64,000 nucleotides of DNA from Setophaga petechia. Lineage: Eukaryota; Chordata; Aves; Passeriformes; Parulidae. How positions within the stretch are numbered: the stretch's first letter is position 1; each line of letters opens with the position of its first letter. The position numbers and the translations under genes were made by a program. Below the pieces are notes generated by a model, which worked only from the letters and a program-made list of their open reading frames with translations, was not told the DNA's origin and did not search any database. The stretch is from the NCBI GenBank assembly GCA_024362935.1, contig JANCRA010000001.1, positions 53,541,501-53,605,500 on the forward strand, read 5' to 3'. Below, piece after piece: positions 9,320 to 23,500 of the stretch.

Positions 9320-11074
9320 CTAGGGTAAGGGTTTTTTAATCCAAAAAGCCCTGAGCTCCAGGCACACTGCAACTGCAAAAGGTATCCCAAGGGGAGCGCA
9401 AAAGCAACACAACATGGCTGCCTCCACAGCTTTTTCTTTGGTGCCATCCCTAACCCTAGGCTGATTTACCTGTCTAGGGCTAGGGTTAGGGTTAAGCCTA
9501 GGGTTAGGGTTTTTTAAATGAGAAAGACTTGAGCTCCAGACACAATTCAGCTGGCAAAGGCATCCCAAGGGGATCGAAAAAGTGCCACAACATGGCTGCC
9601 TCCCCACATTTTTCCTTGGGACCGTCCCTAACCCTAGGCTGATTGACCAGTTTAGTAGTTAGGGTTACGCCTAGGGTAAGGGTTTTTTAATCCAGAAAGC
9701 CATGAGCTCCAGGCACACTGCAACTGCAAAAGGTATCCCAAGGGGAGCGCAAAAGCGCCGCGACATGGCTGCCTCCACAGCTTTTTCTTTGGTGCCATCC
9801 CTAACCCTAGGCTGATTTAACTGTCTAGGGCTAGGGTTAGGGTTACGCCTAGGGTTAGGGTTTTTTAAATGAGAAAGGCTTGAGCTCCAGGAACAATTGA
9901 GCTGGCAAAGGCATCCCAAGGGGATCGAAAAAGTTCAACAACATGGCTGCCTCCTCACATTTTTCCTTGGGACCGTCCCTAACCCTAGGCTGATTGACCA
10001 GTTTAGGGGTTAGGGTTACGCCTAGGGTAAGGGTTTTTAAATCCAGAAAGCCCTGAGCTCCAGGCACGCTGCAACTGCAAAAGGTATCCCAAAGGGAGCG
10101 CAAAAGCAACACAACATGGCTGCCTCCACAGCTTTTTCTTTGGTGCCATCCCTAACCCTAGGCTGATTTACCTGTCTAGGGCTAGGGTTATGGTTAAGCC
10201 TAGGGGTAGGGTTTTTTAAATGAGAAAGGCTTGAGCTCCAGACACAATTCAGCTGGCAAAGGCATCCCAAGGGGATCGAAAAAGTGCAACAACATGGCTG
10301 CCTCCCCACATTTTTCCTTGGGACCGTCCCTAACCCTAGGCTGATTGACCAGTTTAGGGGTTAGGGTTACGCCTAGGGTAAGGGTTTTTTAATCCAGAAA
10401 GCCCTGAGCTCCAGGCACACTGCAACTGCAAAAGGTATCCCAAGGGGAGCGCAAAAGCAACACAACATGGCTGCCTCCACAGCTTTTTCTTTGGTGCCAT
10501 CCCTAACCCTAGGCTGATTTACCTGTCTAGGGCTAGGGTTATGGTTAAGCCTAGGGTTAGGGTTTTTTAAATGAGAAATGCTTGAGCTCCAGACTCAATT
10601 CAGCTGGCAAAGGCATCCCAAGGGGATCGAAAAAGTGCCACAACATGGCTGCCTCCGCACATTTTTCCTTGGGACCGTCCCTAACCCTAGGCTGATTGAC
10701 CAGTTTAGGGGTTAGGGTTACGCCTAGGGTAAGGGTTGTTTAATCCAGAAAGCCCTGAGCTCCAGGCACACTGCAACTGCAAAAGGTATCCCAAGGGGAG
10801 CGCAAAAGCGCCACATCATGGCTGCCTCCACAGCTTTTTCTTTGGTGCCATCCCTAACCCTAGGCTGATTTACCTGTCTAGGGCTAGGGTTAGGGTTACG
10901 CCTAGGGTTAGGGTTTTTTAAATGAGAAAGGCTTGAGCTCCAGACACAATTCAGCTCGCAAAGGCATCCCAAGGGGATCGAAAAAGTGCCACAACATGGC
11001 TGCCTCCGCACATTTTTCCTTGGGACCGTCCCTAACCCTAGGCTGATTGACCTGTTTTGGGGTTAGGGTTACGC
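9320..11074 (+). repeat. Five-unit block at the restored register
   Basis: From 9320 the 351-bp spacing is exact again. Units at 9671, 10022, 10373 and 10724 repeat, without indels, unit types seen in the disordered stretch. These are GATTTAACTGTC with GGAACAATTGAG, ATCCCAAAGGGAGCG with GGGTTATGGTTAAGCC, GAAATGCTTGAGC with AGACTCAATTC, and CACATCATGG with AGCTCGCAAAGG. It is therefore a clean reference for judging 5459-9319. Confidence 0.8.
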
Positions 11075-14000
11075 CTAGGGTAAGGGTTGTTTAATCCAAA
11101 AAGCCCTGAGCTCCAGGCACACTGCAACTGCAAAAGGTATCCCAAGGGGAGCGCAAAAGCGCCACGACATCGCTGCCTCCACAGCTTTTTCTTTGGTGCC
11201 ATCCCTAACCCTAGGCTGATTTACCTGTCTAGGGCTAGGGTTAGGGTTAAGCCTAGGGTTAGGGTTTTTTAAATGAGAAAGGCTTGAGCTCCAGACACAA
11301 TTCAGCTGGCAAAGGCATCCCAAGGGGATCGAAAACGTGTAACAACATGGCTGCCTCCGCACATTTTTCCTTGGGACCGTCCCTAACCCTAGGCTGATTG
11401 ACCTGTTTTGGGGTTAGGGTTACGCCTAGGGTAAGGGTTTTTTAATCGAAAAAGCCCTTAGCTCCAGGCACACTGCAACTGCAAAAGGTATCCCAAGGGG
11501 AGCGCAAAAGCAACACAACATGGCTGCCTCCACAGCTTTTTCTTTGGTGCCATCCCTAACCCTAGGCTGATTTACCTGTCTAGGGCTAGGGTTAGGGTTA
11601 AGCCTAGGGTTAGGGTTTTTTAAATGAGAAAGACTTGAGCTCCAGACACAATTCAGCTGGCAAAGGCATCCCAAGGGGATCGAAAAAGTGCCACAACATG
11701 TCTGCCTCCCCACATTTTTCCTTGGGACCGTCCCTAACCCTAGGCTGATTGACCAGTTTAGTAGTTAGGGTTACGCCTAGGGTAAGGGTTTTTTAATCCA
11801 GAAAGCCATGAGCTCCAGGCACACTGCAACTGCAAAAGGTATCCCAAGGGGAGCGCAAAAGCGCCGCGACATGGCTGCCTCCACAACTTTTTCTTTGGTG
11901 CCATCCCTAACCCTAGGCTGATTTACCTGTCTAGGGCTAGGGTTAGGGTTACGCCTAGGGTTAGGGTTTTTTAAATGAGAAAGGCTTGAGCTCCAGACAC
12001 AATTCAGCAGGCAAAGGCATCCCAAGGGGATCGAAAAAGTGCCACAACATGGCTGCCTCCGCCCATTTTTCCTTGGGACCGTCCCTAACCCTAGGCTGAT
12101 TGACCTGTTTTGGGGTTAGGGTTACGCCTAGGGTAAGGGTTTTTTAATCCAAAAAGCCCTGAGCTCCAGGCACACTGCAACTGCAAAAGGTATCCCAAGG
12201 GGAGCGCAAAAGCAACACAACATGGCTGCCTCCACAGCTTTTTCTTTGGTGCCATCCCTAACCCTAGGCTGATTTACCTGTCTAGGGCTAGGGTTAGGGT
12301 TAAGCCTAGGGTTAGGGTTTTTTAAATGAGAAAGACTTGAGCTCCAGACACAATTCAGCTGGCAAAGGCATCCCAAGGGGATCGAAAAAGTGCCACAACA
12401 TGGCTGCCTCCGCACATTTTTCCTTGGGACCGTCCCTAACCCTAGGCTGATTGACCAGTTTAGTAGTTAGGGTTACGCCTAGGGTAAGGGTTTTTTAATC
12501 CAGAAAGCCCTGAGCTCCAGGCACACTGCAACTGCAAAAGGTATCCCAAGGGGAGCGGAAAAGCGCCGCGACATCACTGCCTCCACAGCTTTTTCTTTGG
12601 TGCCATCCCTAACCCTAGGCTGATTTACCTGTCTAGGGCTAGGGTTAGGGTTACGCCTAGGGTTAGGGTTTTTTAAATGAGAAAGGCTTGAGCTCCAGAC
12701 ACAATTCAGCTGGCAAAGGCATCCCAAGGGGATCGAAAACGTGCAACAACATGGCTGCCTCCGCACATTTTTCCTTGGGACCGTCCCTAACCCTAGGCTG
12801 ATTGACCTGTTTTGGGGTTAGGGTTACGCCTAGGGTGAGGGTTTTTTAATCCAAAAAGCCCTGAGCTCCAGGCACACTGCAACTGCAAAAGGTATCCCAA
12901 GGGGAGCGCAAAAGCAACACAACATGGCTGCCTCCACAGCTTTTTCTTTGATGCCATCCCTAACCCTAGGCTGATTTACCTGTCTAGGGCTAGGGTTAGG
13001 GTTAAGCCTAGGGTTAGGGTTTTTTAAATGAGAAAGACTTGAGCTCCAGACACAATTCAGCTGGCAAAGGCATCCCAAGGGGATCGAAAAAGTGCCACAA
13101 CATGGCTGCCTCCGCACATTTTTCCTTGGGACCATCCCTAACCCTAGGCTGATTGACCTGTTTTGGGGTTAGGGTTACGCCTAGGGTAAGGGTTGTTTAA
13201 TCCAGAAAGCCCTGAGCTCCAGGCACACTGCAGCTGCAAAAGGTATCCCAAGGGGAGCGCAAAAGCACCACAACATGGCTGCCTCCACAGCTTTTTCTTT
13301 GGTGCCATCCCTAACCCTAGGCTGATTTACCTGTCTAGGGCTAGGGTTAGGGTTACGCCTAGGGTTAGGGTTTTTTAAATGAGAAAGGCTTGAGCTCCAG
13401 ACACAATTCAGCTGGCAAAGGCATCCCAAGGGGATCGAAAAAGTGCCACAACATGGCTGCCTCCGCACATTTTTCCTTGGGACCGTCCCTAACCCTAGGC
13501 TGATTGACCAGTTTAGTAGTTAGGGTTACGCCTAGGGTAAGGGTTGTTTAATCCAAAAAGCCCTGAGCTCCAGGCACACTGCAACTGCAAAAGGTATCCC
13601 ATGGGGAGCGCAAAAGCGCCGCGACATGGCTGCCTCCACAGCTTTTTCTTTGGTGCCATCCCTAACCCTAGGCTGATTTACCTGTCTAGGGCTAGGGTTA
13701 GGGTTACGCCTAGGGTTAGGGTTTTTTAAATGAGAAAGGCTTGAGCTCCAGACACAATTCAGCTGGCAAAGGCATCCCAAGTGGATCGAAAAAGCGCCAC
13801 AACATGGCTGCCTCCGCACATTTTTCCTTGGGACCGTCCCTAACCCTAGGCTGATTGACCAGTTTAGTAGTTAGGGTTACGCCTAGGGTAAGGGTTTTTT
13901 AATCCAGAAAGCCCTGAGCTCCAGGCACACTGCAACTGCAAAAGGTATCCCAAAGGGAGCGCAAAAGCAACACAACATGGCTGCCTCCACAGCTTTTTCT

Positions 14001-15637
14001 TTGGTGCCATCCCTAACCCTAGTCTGTTTTACCTGTCTAGGGCTAGAGTTAGGGTTACGCCTAGGGTTAGGGTTTTTTAAATGAGAAAGGCTTGAGCTCC
14101 AGACACAATTCAGCTGGCAAAGGCATCCCAAGGGGGTCGAAAAAGTGCCACAACATGGCTGCCTCCGCACATTTTTCCTTGGGACCGTCCCTAACCCTAG
14201 GCTGATTGACCAGTTTAGTAGTTAGGGTTACGCCTAGGGTAAGGGTTGTTTAATCCAAAAAGCCCTGAGCTCCAGGCACACTGCAACTGCAAAAGGTATC
14301 CCAAGGGGAGCGGAAAAGCGCCGCGACATGGCTGCCTCCACAGCTTTTTCTTTGGTGCCATCCCTAACCCTAGGCTGATTTACCTGTCTAGGGCTAGGGT
14401 TAGGGTTACGCCTAGGGTTAGGGTTTTTTAAATGAGAAAGGCTTGAGCTCCAGACACAATTCAGCTGGCAAAGGCATCCCAAGGGGATCGAAAACGTGCA
14501 ACAACATGGCTGCCTCCTCACATTTTTCCTTGGGACCGTCCCTAACCCTAGGCTGATTGACCAGTTTAGGGGTTAGGGTTACGCCGGGGGTAAGGGTTTT
14601 TAAATCCAGAAAGCCCTGAGCTCCAGGCACGCTGCAAATGCAAAAGGTATCCCAAGGGGGACGCAAAAGCGCCACAACATGGCTGCCTCCACAGCTTTTT
14701 CTTTGGTGCCATCCCTAACCCTAGGCTGATTTACCTGTCTAGGGCTAGGGTTAGGGTTACGCCTAGGGTTAGGGTTTTTTAAATGAGAAAGGCTTGAGCT
14801 CCAGACACAATTCAGCTGGCAAAGGCATCCCAAGGGGATCGAAAAAGTGCCACAACATGGCTGCCTCCGCACATTTTTCCTTGGGACCGTCCCTAACCCT
14901 AGGCTGATTGACCAGTTTAGTAGTTAGGGTTAGGCCTAGGGTAAGGGTTTTTTAATCCAGAAAGCCCTGAGCTCCAGGCACACTGCAACTGCAAAAGGTA
15001 TCCCAAGGGGAGCGGAAAAGCAACACAACATGGCTGCCTCCACAGCTTTTTCTTTGGTGCCATCCCTAACCCTAGGCTGATTTACCTGTCTAGGGCTAGG
15101 GTTATGGTTAAGCCTAGGGTTAGGGTTTTTTAAATGAGAAAGGCTTGAGCTCCAGACACAATTCAGCTGGCAAAGGCATCCCAAGGGGATCGAAAAAGTG
15201 CCACAACATGGCTGCCTCCGCACATTTTTCCTTGGGACCGTCCCTAACCCTAGGCTGATTGACCAGTTTAGGGGTTAGGGTTACGCCTAGGGTAAGGGTT
15301 GTTTAATCCAGAAAGCCCTGAGCTCCAGGCACACTGCAACTGCAAAAGGTATCCCAAGGGGAGCGCAAAAGCGCCACATCATGGCTGCCTCCACAGCTTT
15401 TTCTTTGCTGCCATCCCTAACCCTAGGCTGATTTACCTGTCTAGGGCTAGGGTTAGGGTTACGCCTAGGGTTAGGGTTTTTTAAATGAGAAAGGCTTGAG
15501 CTCCAGACACAATTCAGCTCGCAAAGGCATCCCAAGGGGATCGAAAAAGTGCCACAACATGGCTGCCTCCGCACATTTTTCCTTGGGACCGTCCCTAACC
15601 CTAGGCTGATTGACCTGTTTTGGGGTTAGGGTTACGC
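11075..15637 (+). repeat. Long higher-order repeat, 13 units (4563 bp)
   Basis: Thirteen exact units from one GAAAACGTGTAACAAC unit (11075) to the next (15638). The order includes CATGAGCTCC with TCAGCAGGC (11777), GACATCACTGCC (12479), TTTGATGCC (12830), CTGCAGCTGC (13181), ATCCCATGGGG (13532), CTAGTCTGTTTTACC (13883), ACGCCGGGGG (14585), and AGCTCGCAAAGG (15287). The following 4914 bp carry the same order with one additional unit. Private marks include AGCCCTTAGCTCC at 11454-11466 and ACATGTCTGCC at 11697. Confidence 0.85.
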
Positions 15638-18600
15638 CTAGGGTAAGGGTTGTTTAATCCAAAAAGCCCTGAGCTCCAGGCACACTGCAACTGCAAAAGG
15701 TATCCCAAGGGGAGCGCAAAAGCGCCACGACATCGCTGCCTCCACAGCTTTTTCTTTGGTGCCATCCCTAACCCTAGGCTGATTTACCTGTCTAGGGCTA
15801 GGGTTAGGGTTAAGCCTAGGGTTAGGGTTTTTTAAATGAGAAAGGCTTGAGCTCCAGACACAATTCAGCTGGCAAAGGCATCCCAAGGGGATCGAAAACG
15901 TGTAACAACATGGCTGCCTCCGCACATTTTTCCTTGGGACCGTCCCTAACCCTAGGCTGATTGACCTGTTTTGGGGTTAGGGTTACGCCTAGGGTAAGGG
16001 TTTTTTAATCCAAAAAGCCCTGAGCTCCAGGCACACTGCAACTGCAAAAGGTATCCCAAGGGGAGCGCAAAAGCAACACAACATGGCTGCCTCCACAGCT
16101 TTTTCTTTGGTGCCATCCCTAACCCTAGGCTGATTTACCTGTCTAGGGCTAGGGTTAGGGTTAAGCCTAGGGTTAGGGTTTTTTAAATGAGAAAGACTTG
16201 AGCTCCAGACACAATTCAGCTGGCAAAGGCATCCCAAGGGGATCGAAAAAGTGCCACAACATGGCTGCCTCCCCACATTTTTCCTTGGGACCGTCCCTAA
16301 CCCTAGGCTGATTGACCAGTTTAGTAGTTAGGGTTACGCCTAGGGTAAGGGTTTTTTAATCCAGAAAGCCATGAGCTCCAGGCACACTGCAACTGCAAAA
16401 GGTATCCCAAGGGGAGCGCAAAAGCGCCGCGACATGGCTGCCTCCACAGCTTTTTCTTTGGTGCCATCCCTAACCCTAGGCTGATTTACCTGTCTAGGGC
16501 TAGGGTTAGGGTTACGCCTAGGGTTAGGGTTTTTTAAATGAGAAAGGCTTGAGCTCCAGACACAATTCAGCAGGCAAAGGCATCCCAAGGGGATCGAAAA
16601 AGTGCCACAACATGGCTGCCTCCGCCCATTTTTCCTTGGGACCGTCCCTAACCCTAGGCTGATTGACCTGTTTTGGGGTTAGGGTTACGCCTAGGGTAAG
16701 GGTTTTTTAATCCAAAAAGCCCTGAGCTCCAGGCACACTGCAACTGCAAAAGGTATCCCAAGGGGAGCGCAAAAGCAACACAACATGGCTGCCTCCACAG
16801 CTTTTTCTTTGGTGCCATCCCTAACCCTAGGCTGATTTACCTGTCTAGGGCTAGGGTTAGGGTTAAGCCTAGGGTTAGGGTTTTTTAAATGAGAAAGACT
16901 TGAGCTCCAGACACAATTCAGCTGGCAAAGGCATCCCAAGGGGATCGAAAAAGTGCCACAACATGGCTGCCTCCGCACATTTTTCCTTGGGACCGTCCCT
17001 AACCCTAGGCTGATTGACCAGTTTAGTAGTTAGGGTTACGCCTAGGGTAAGGGTTTTTTAATCCAGAAAGCCCTGAGCTCCAGGCACACTGCAACTGCAA
17101 AAGGTATCCCAAGGGGAGCGGAAAAGCGCCGCGACATCACTGCCTCCACAGCTTTTTCTTTGGTGCCATCCCTAACCCTAGGCTGATTTACCTGTCTAGG
17201 GCTAGGGTTAGGGTTACGCCTAGGGTTAGGGTTTTTTAAATGAGAAAGGCTTGAGCTCCAGACACAATTCAGCTGGCAAAGGCATCCCAAGGGGATCGAA
17301 AACGTGCAACAACATGGCTGCCTCCGCACATTTTTCCTTGGGACCGTCCCTAACCCTAGGCTGATTGACCTGTTTTGGGGTTAGGGTTACGCCTAGGGTG
17401 AGGGTTTTTTAATCCAAAAAGCCCTGAGCTCCAGGCACACTGCAACTGCAAAAGGTATCCCAAGGGGAGCGCAAAAGCAACACAACATGGCTGCCTCCAC
17501 AGCTTTTTCTTTGATGCCATCCCTAACCCTAGGCTGATTTACCTGTCTAGGGCTAGGGTTAGGGTTACGCCTAGGGTTAGGGTTTTTTAAATGAGAAAGA
17601 CTTGAGCTCCAGACACAATTCAGCTGGCAAAGGCATCCCAAGGGGATCGAAAAAGTGCCACAACATGGCTGCCTCCCCACATTTTTCCTTGGGACCATCC
17701 CTAACCCTAGGCTGATTGACCAGTTTAGGGGTTAGGGTTACGCCTAGGGTAAGGGTTGTTTAATCCAGAAAGCCCTGAGCTCCAGGCACACTGCAGCTGC
17801 AAAAGGTATCCCAAGGGGAGCGCAAAAGCACCACAACATGGCTGCCTCCACAGCTTTTTCTTTGGTGCCATCCCTAACCCTAGGCTGATTTACCTGTCTA
17901 GGGCTAGGGTTAGGGTTACGCCTAGGGTTAGGGTTTTTTAAATGAGAAAGGCTTGAGCTCCAGACACAATTCAGCTGGCAAAGGCATCCCAAGGGGATCG
18001 AAAAAGTGCCACAACATGGCTGCCTCCGCACATTTTTCCTTGGGACCGTCCCTAACCCTAGGCTGATTGACCAGTTTAGTAGTTAGGGTTACGCCTAGGG
18101 TAAGGGTTGTTTAATCCAAAAAGCCCTGAGCTCCAGGCACACTGCAACTGCAAAAGGTATCCCATGGGGAGCGCAAAAGCGCCGCGACATGGCTGCCTCC
18201 ACAGCTTTTTCTTTGGTGCCATCCCTAACCCTAGGCTGATTTACCTGTCTAGGGCTAGGGTTAGGGTTACGCCTAGGGTTAGGGTTTTTTAAATGAGAAA
18301 GGCTTGAGCTCCAGACACAATTCAGCTGGCAAAGGCATCCCAAGTGGATCGAAAAAGCGCCACAACATGGCTGCCTCCGCACATTTTTCCTTGGGACCGT
18401 CCCTAACCCTAGGCTGATTGACCAGTTTAGTAGTTAGGGTTACGCCTAGGGTAAGGGTTTTTTAATCCAGAAAGCCCTGAGCTCCAGGCACACTGCAACT
18501 GCAAAAGGTATCCCAAGGGGAGCGCAAAATCGCCACGACATGGCTGCCTCCACAGCTTTTTCTTTGGTGCCATCCCTAACCCTAGTCTGTTTTACCTGTC

Positions 18601-20551
18601 TAGGGCTAGAGTTAGGGTTACGCCTAGGGTTAGGGTTTTTTAAATGAGAAAGGCTTGAGCTCCAGACACAATTCAGCTGGCAAAGGCATCCCAAGGGGGT
18701 CGAAAAAGTGCCACAACATGGCTGCCTCCGCACATTTTTCCTTGGGACCGTCCCTAACCCTAGGCTGATTGACCAGTTTAGTAGTTAGGGTTACGCCTAG
18801 CGTAAGGGTTGTTTAATCCAAAAAGCCCTGAGCTCCAGGCACACTGCAACTGCAAAAGGTATCCCAAGGGGAGCGCAAAAGCGCCGCGACATGGCTGCCT
18901 CCACAGCTTTTTCTTTGGTGCCATCCCTAACCCTAGGCTGATTTACCTGTCTAGGGCTAGGGTTAGGGTTACGCCTAGGGTTAGGGTTTTTTAAATGAGA
19001 AAGGCTTGAGCTCCAGACACAATTCAGCTGGCAAAGGCATCCCAAGGGGATCGAAAAAGTGCCACAACATGGCTGCCTCCCCACATTTTTCCTTGGGACC
19101 GTCCCTAACCCTAGGCTGATTGACCAATTTAGTAGTTAGGGTTACGCCTACGGTAAGGGTTTTTTAATCCAGAAAGCCCTGAGCTCCAGGCACGCTGCAA
19201 CTGCAAAAGGTATCCCAAGGGGAGCGCAAAAGCGCCACAACATGGCTGCCTCCACAGCTTTTTCTTTGCTGCCATCCCTAAGCCTAGGCTGATTTACCTG
19301 TCTAGGGATAGGGTTAGGGTTACGCCTAGGGTTAGGGTTTTTTAAATGAGAAAGGCTTGAGCTCCAGACACAATTCAGCTGGCAAAGGCATCCCAAGGGG
19401 ATCGAAAACGTGCAACAACATGGCTGCCTCCGCACATTTTTCCTTGGGACCGTCCCTAACCCTAGGCTGATTGACCAGTTTAGGGGTTAGGGTTACGCCG
19501 GGGGTAAGGGTTTTTAAATCCAGAAAGCCCTGAGCTCCAGGCACGCTGCAAATGCAAAAGGTATCCCAAGGGGGACGCAAAAGCGCCACAACATGGCTGC
19601 CTCCACAGCTTTTTCTTTGGTGCCATCCCTAACCCTAGGCTGATTTACCTGTCTAGGGCTAGGGTTAGGGTTACGCCTAGGGTTAGGGTTTTTTAAATGA
19701 GAAAGGCTTGAGCTCCAGACACAATTCAGCTGGCAAAGGCATCCCAAGGGGATCGAAAAAGTGCCACAACATGGCTGCCTCCGCACATTTTTCCTTGGGA
19801 CCGTCCCTAACCCTAGGCTGATTGACCAGTTTAGTAGTTAGGGTTAGGCCTAGGGTAAGGGTTTTTTAATCCAGAAAGCCCTGAGCTCCAGGCACACTGC
19901 AACTGCAAAAGGTATCCCAAGGGGAGCGGAAAAGCAACACAACATGGCTGCCTCCACAGCTTTTTCTTTGGTGCCATCCCTAACCCTAGGCTGATTTACC
20001 TGTCTAGGGCTAGGGTTATGGTTAAGCCTAGGGTTAGGGTTTTTTAAATGAGAAAGGCTTGAGCTCCAGACACAATTCAGCTGGCAAAGGCATCCCAAGG
20101 GGATCGAAAAAGTGCCACAACATGGCTGCCTCCGCACATTTTTCCTTGGGACCGTCCCTAACCCTAGGCTGATTGACCAGTTTAGGGGTTAGGGTTACGC
20201 CTAGGGTAAGGGTTGTTTAATCCAGAAAGCCCTGAGCTCCAGGCACACTGCAACTGCAAAAGGTATCCCAAGGGGAGCGCAAAAGCGCCACATCATGGCT
20301 GCCTCCACAGCTTTTTCTTTGCTGCCATCCCTAACCCTAGGCTGATTTACCTGTCTAGGGCTAGGGTTAGGGTTACGCCTAGGGTTAGGGTTTTTTAAAT
20401 GAGAAAGGCTTGAGCTCCAGACACAATTCAGCTCGCAAAGGCATCCCAAGGGGATCGAAAAAGTGCCACAACATGGCTGCCTCCGCACATTTTTCCTTGG
20501 GACCGTCCCTAACCCTAGGCTGATTGACCTGTTTTGGGGTTAGGGTTACGC
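15638..20551 (+). repeat. Long higher-order repeat, 14 units (4914 bp)
   Basis: This repeats the 11075-15637 order unit for unit up to 18446. After the CTAGTCTGTTTTACC unit at 18446 it gains a unit at 18797 (start CTAGCGTAAGGG) and then resumes with 19148, 19499, 19850 and 20201. Copy size therefore changes by whole 351-bp units, the expected product of misaligned exchange. The unit at 19148 is a mixture, with CTACGGTAAGGG, TTTGCTGCC and CCCTAAGCCTAGG. Confidence 0.85.
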
Positions 20552-23500
20552 CTAGGGTAAGGGTTGTTTAATCCAAAAAGCCCTGAGCTCCAGGCACACT
20601 GCAACTGCAAAAGGTATCCCAAGGGGAGCGCAAAAGCGCCACGACATCGCTGCCTCCACAGCTTTTTCTTTGGTGCCATCCCTAACCCTAGGCTGATTTA
20701 CCTGTCTAGGGCTAGGGTTAGGGTTACGCCTAGGGTTAGGGTTTTTTAAATGAGAAAGGCTTGAGCTCCAGACACAATTCAGCTGGCAAAGGCATCCCAA
20801 GGGGATCGAAAACGTGTAACAACATGGCTGCCTCCGCACATTTTTCCTTGGGACCGTCCCTAACCCTAGGCTGATTGACCTGTTTTGGGGTTAGGGTTAC
20901 GCCTAGGGTAAGGGTTTTTTAATCCAAAAAGCCCTGAGCTCCAGGCACACTGCAACTGCAAAAGGTATCCCAAGGGGAGCGCAAAAGCAACACAACATGG
21001 CTGCCTCCACAGCTTTTTCTTTGGTGCCATCCCTAACCCTAGGCTGATTTACCTGTCTAGGGCTAGGGTTAGGGTTAAGCCTAGGGTTAGGGTTTTTTAA
21101 ATGAGAAAGACTTGAGCTCCAGACACAATTCAGCTGGCAAAGGCATCCCAAGGGGATCGAAAAAGTGCCACAACATGGCTGCCTCCCCACATTTTTCCTT
21201 GGGACCGTCCCTAACCCTAGGCTGATTGACCAGTTTAGTAGTTAGGGTTACGCCTAGGGTAAGGGTTTTTTAATCCAGAAAGCCATGAGCTCCAGGCACA
21301 CTGCAACTGCAAAAGGTATCCCAAGGGGAGCGCAAAAGCGCCGCGACATGGCTGCCTCCACAGCTTTTTCTTTGGTGCCATCCCTAACCCTAGGCTGATT
21401 TACCTGTCTAGGGCTAGGGTTAGGGTTACGCCTAGGGTTAGGGTTTTTTAAATGAGAAAGGCTTGAGCTCCAGACACAATTCAGCAGGCAAAGGCATCCC
21501 AAGGGGATCGAAAAAGTGCCACAACATGGCTGCCTCCGCCCATTTTTCCTTGGGACCGTCCCTAACCCTAGGCTGATTGACCTGTTTTGGGGTTAGGGTT
21601 ACGCCTAGGGTAAGGGTTTTTTAATCCAAAAAGCCCTGAGCTCCAGGCACACTGTAACTGCAAAAGGTATCCCAAGGGGAGCGCAAAAGCAACACAACAT
21701 GGCTGCCTCCACAGCTTTTTCTTTGGTGCCATCCCTAACCCTAGGCTGATTTACCTGTCTAGGGCTAGGGTTAGGGTTAAGCCTAGGGTTAGGGTTTTTT
21801 AAATGAGAAAGACTTGAGCTCCAGACACAATTCAGCTGGCAAAGGCATCCCAAGGGGATCGAAAAAGTGCCACAACATGGCTGCCTCCGCACATTTTTCC
21901 TTGGGACCGTCCCTAACCCTAGGCTGATTGACCAGTTTAGTAGTTAGGGTTACGCCTAGGGTAAGGGTTTTTTAATCCAGAAAGCCCTGAGCTCCAGGCA
22001 CACTGCAACTGCAAAAGGTATCCCAAGGGGAGCGGAAAAGCGCCGCGACATCGCTGCCTCCACAGCTTTTTCTTTGGTGCCATCCCTAACCCTAGGCTGA
22101 TTTACCTGTCTAGGGCTAGGGTTAGGGTTACGCCTAGGGTTAGGGTTTTTTAAATGAGAAAGGCTTGAGCTCCAGACACAATTCAGCTGGCAAAGGCATC
22201 CCAAGGGGATCGAAAACGTGCAACAACATGGCTGCCTCCGCACATTTTTCCTTGGGACCGTCCCTAACCCTAGGCTGATTGACCTGTTTTGGGGTTAGGG
22301 TTACGCCTAGGGTGAGGGTTTTTTAATCCAAAATTCCCTGAGCTCCAGGCACACTGCAACTGCAAAAGGTATCCCAAGGGGAGCGCAAAAGCAACACAAC
22401 ATGGCTGCCTCCACAGCTTTTTCTTTGATGCCATCCCTAACCCTAGGCTGATTTACCTGTCTAGGGCTAGGGTTAGGGTTAAGCCTAGGGTTAGGGTTTT
22501 TTAAATGAGAAAGACTTGAGCTCCAGACACAATTCAGCTGGCAAAGGCATCCCAAGGGGATCGAAAAAGTGCCACAACATGGCTGCCTCCGCACATTTTT
22601 CCTTGGGACCGTCCCTAACCCTAGGCTGATTGACCAGTTTAGGGGTTAGGGTTACGCCTAGGGTAAGGGTTTTTTAATCCAGAAAGCCCTGAGCTCCAGG
22701 CACACTGCAGCTGCAAAAGGTATCCCAAGGGGAGCGCAAAAGCACCACAACATGGCTGCCTCCACAGCTTTTTCTTTGGTGCCATCCCTAACCCTAGGCT
22801 GATTTACCTGTCTAGGGCTAGGGTTAGGGTTACGCCTAGGGTTAGGGTTTTTTAAATGAGAAAGGCTTGAGCTCCAGACACAATTCAGCTGGCAAAGGCA
22901 TCCCAAGGGGGTCGAAAAAGTGCCACAACATGGCTGCCTCCGCACATTTTTCCTTGGGACCGTCCCTAACCCTAGGCTGATTGACCAGTTTAGTAGTTAG
23001 GGTTACGCCTAGGGTAAGGGTTGTTTAATCCAAAAAGCCCTGAGCTCCAGGCACACTGCAACTGCAAAAGGTATCCCAAGGGGAGCGCAAAAGCGCCGCG
23101 AGATGGCTGCCTCCACAGCTTTTTCTTTGGTGCCATCCCTAACCCTAGGCTGATTTACCTGTCTAGGGCTAGGGTTAGGGTTACGCCTAGGGTTAGGGTT
23201 TTTTAAATGAGAAAGGCTTGAGCTCCAGACACAATTCAGCAGGCAAAGGCATCCCAAGGGGATCGAAAAAGTGCAACAACATGGCTGCCTCCCCACATTT
23301 TTCCTTGGGACCGTCCCTAACCCTAGGCTGATTGACCAGTTTAGGGGTTAGGGTTACGCCTAGGGTAAGGGTTTTTTAATCCAGAAAGCCCTGAGCTCCA
23401 GGCACACTGCAACTGCAAAAGGTATCCCAAGGGGAGCGCAAAAGCAACACAACATGGCTGCCTCCACAGCTTTTTCTTTGGTGCCATCCCTAACCCTAGG

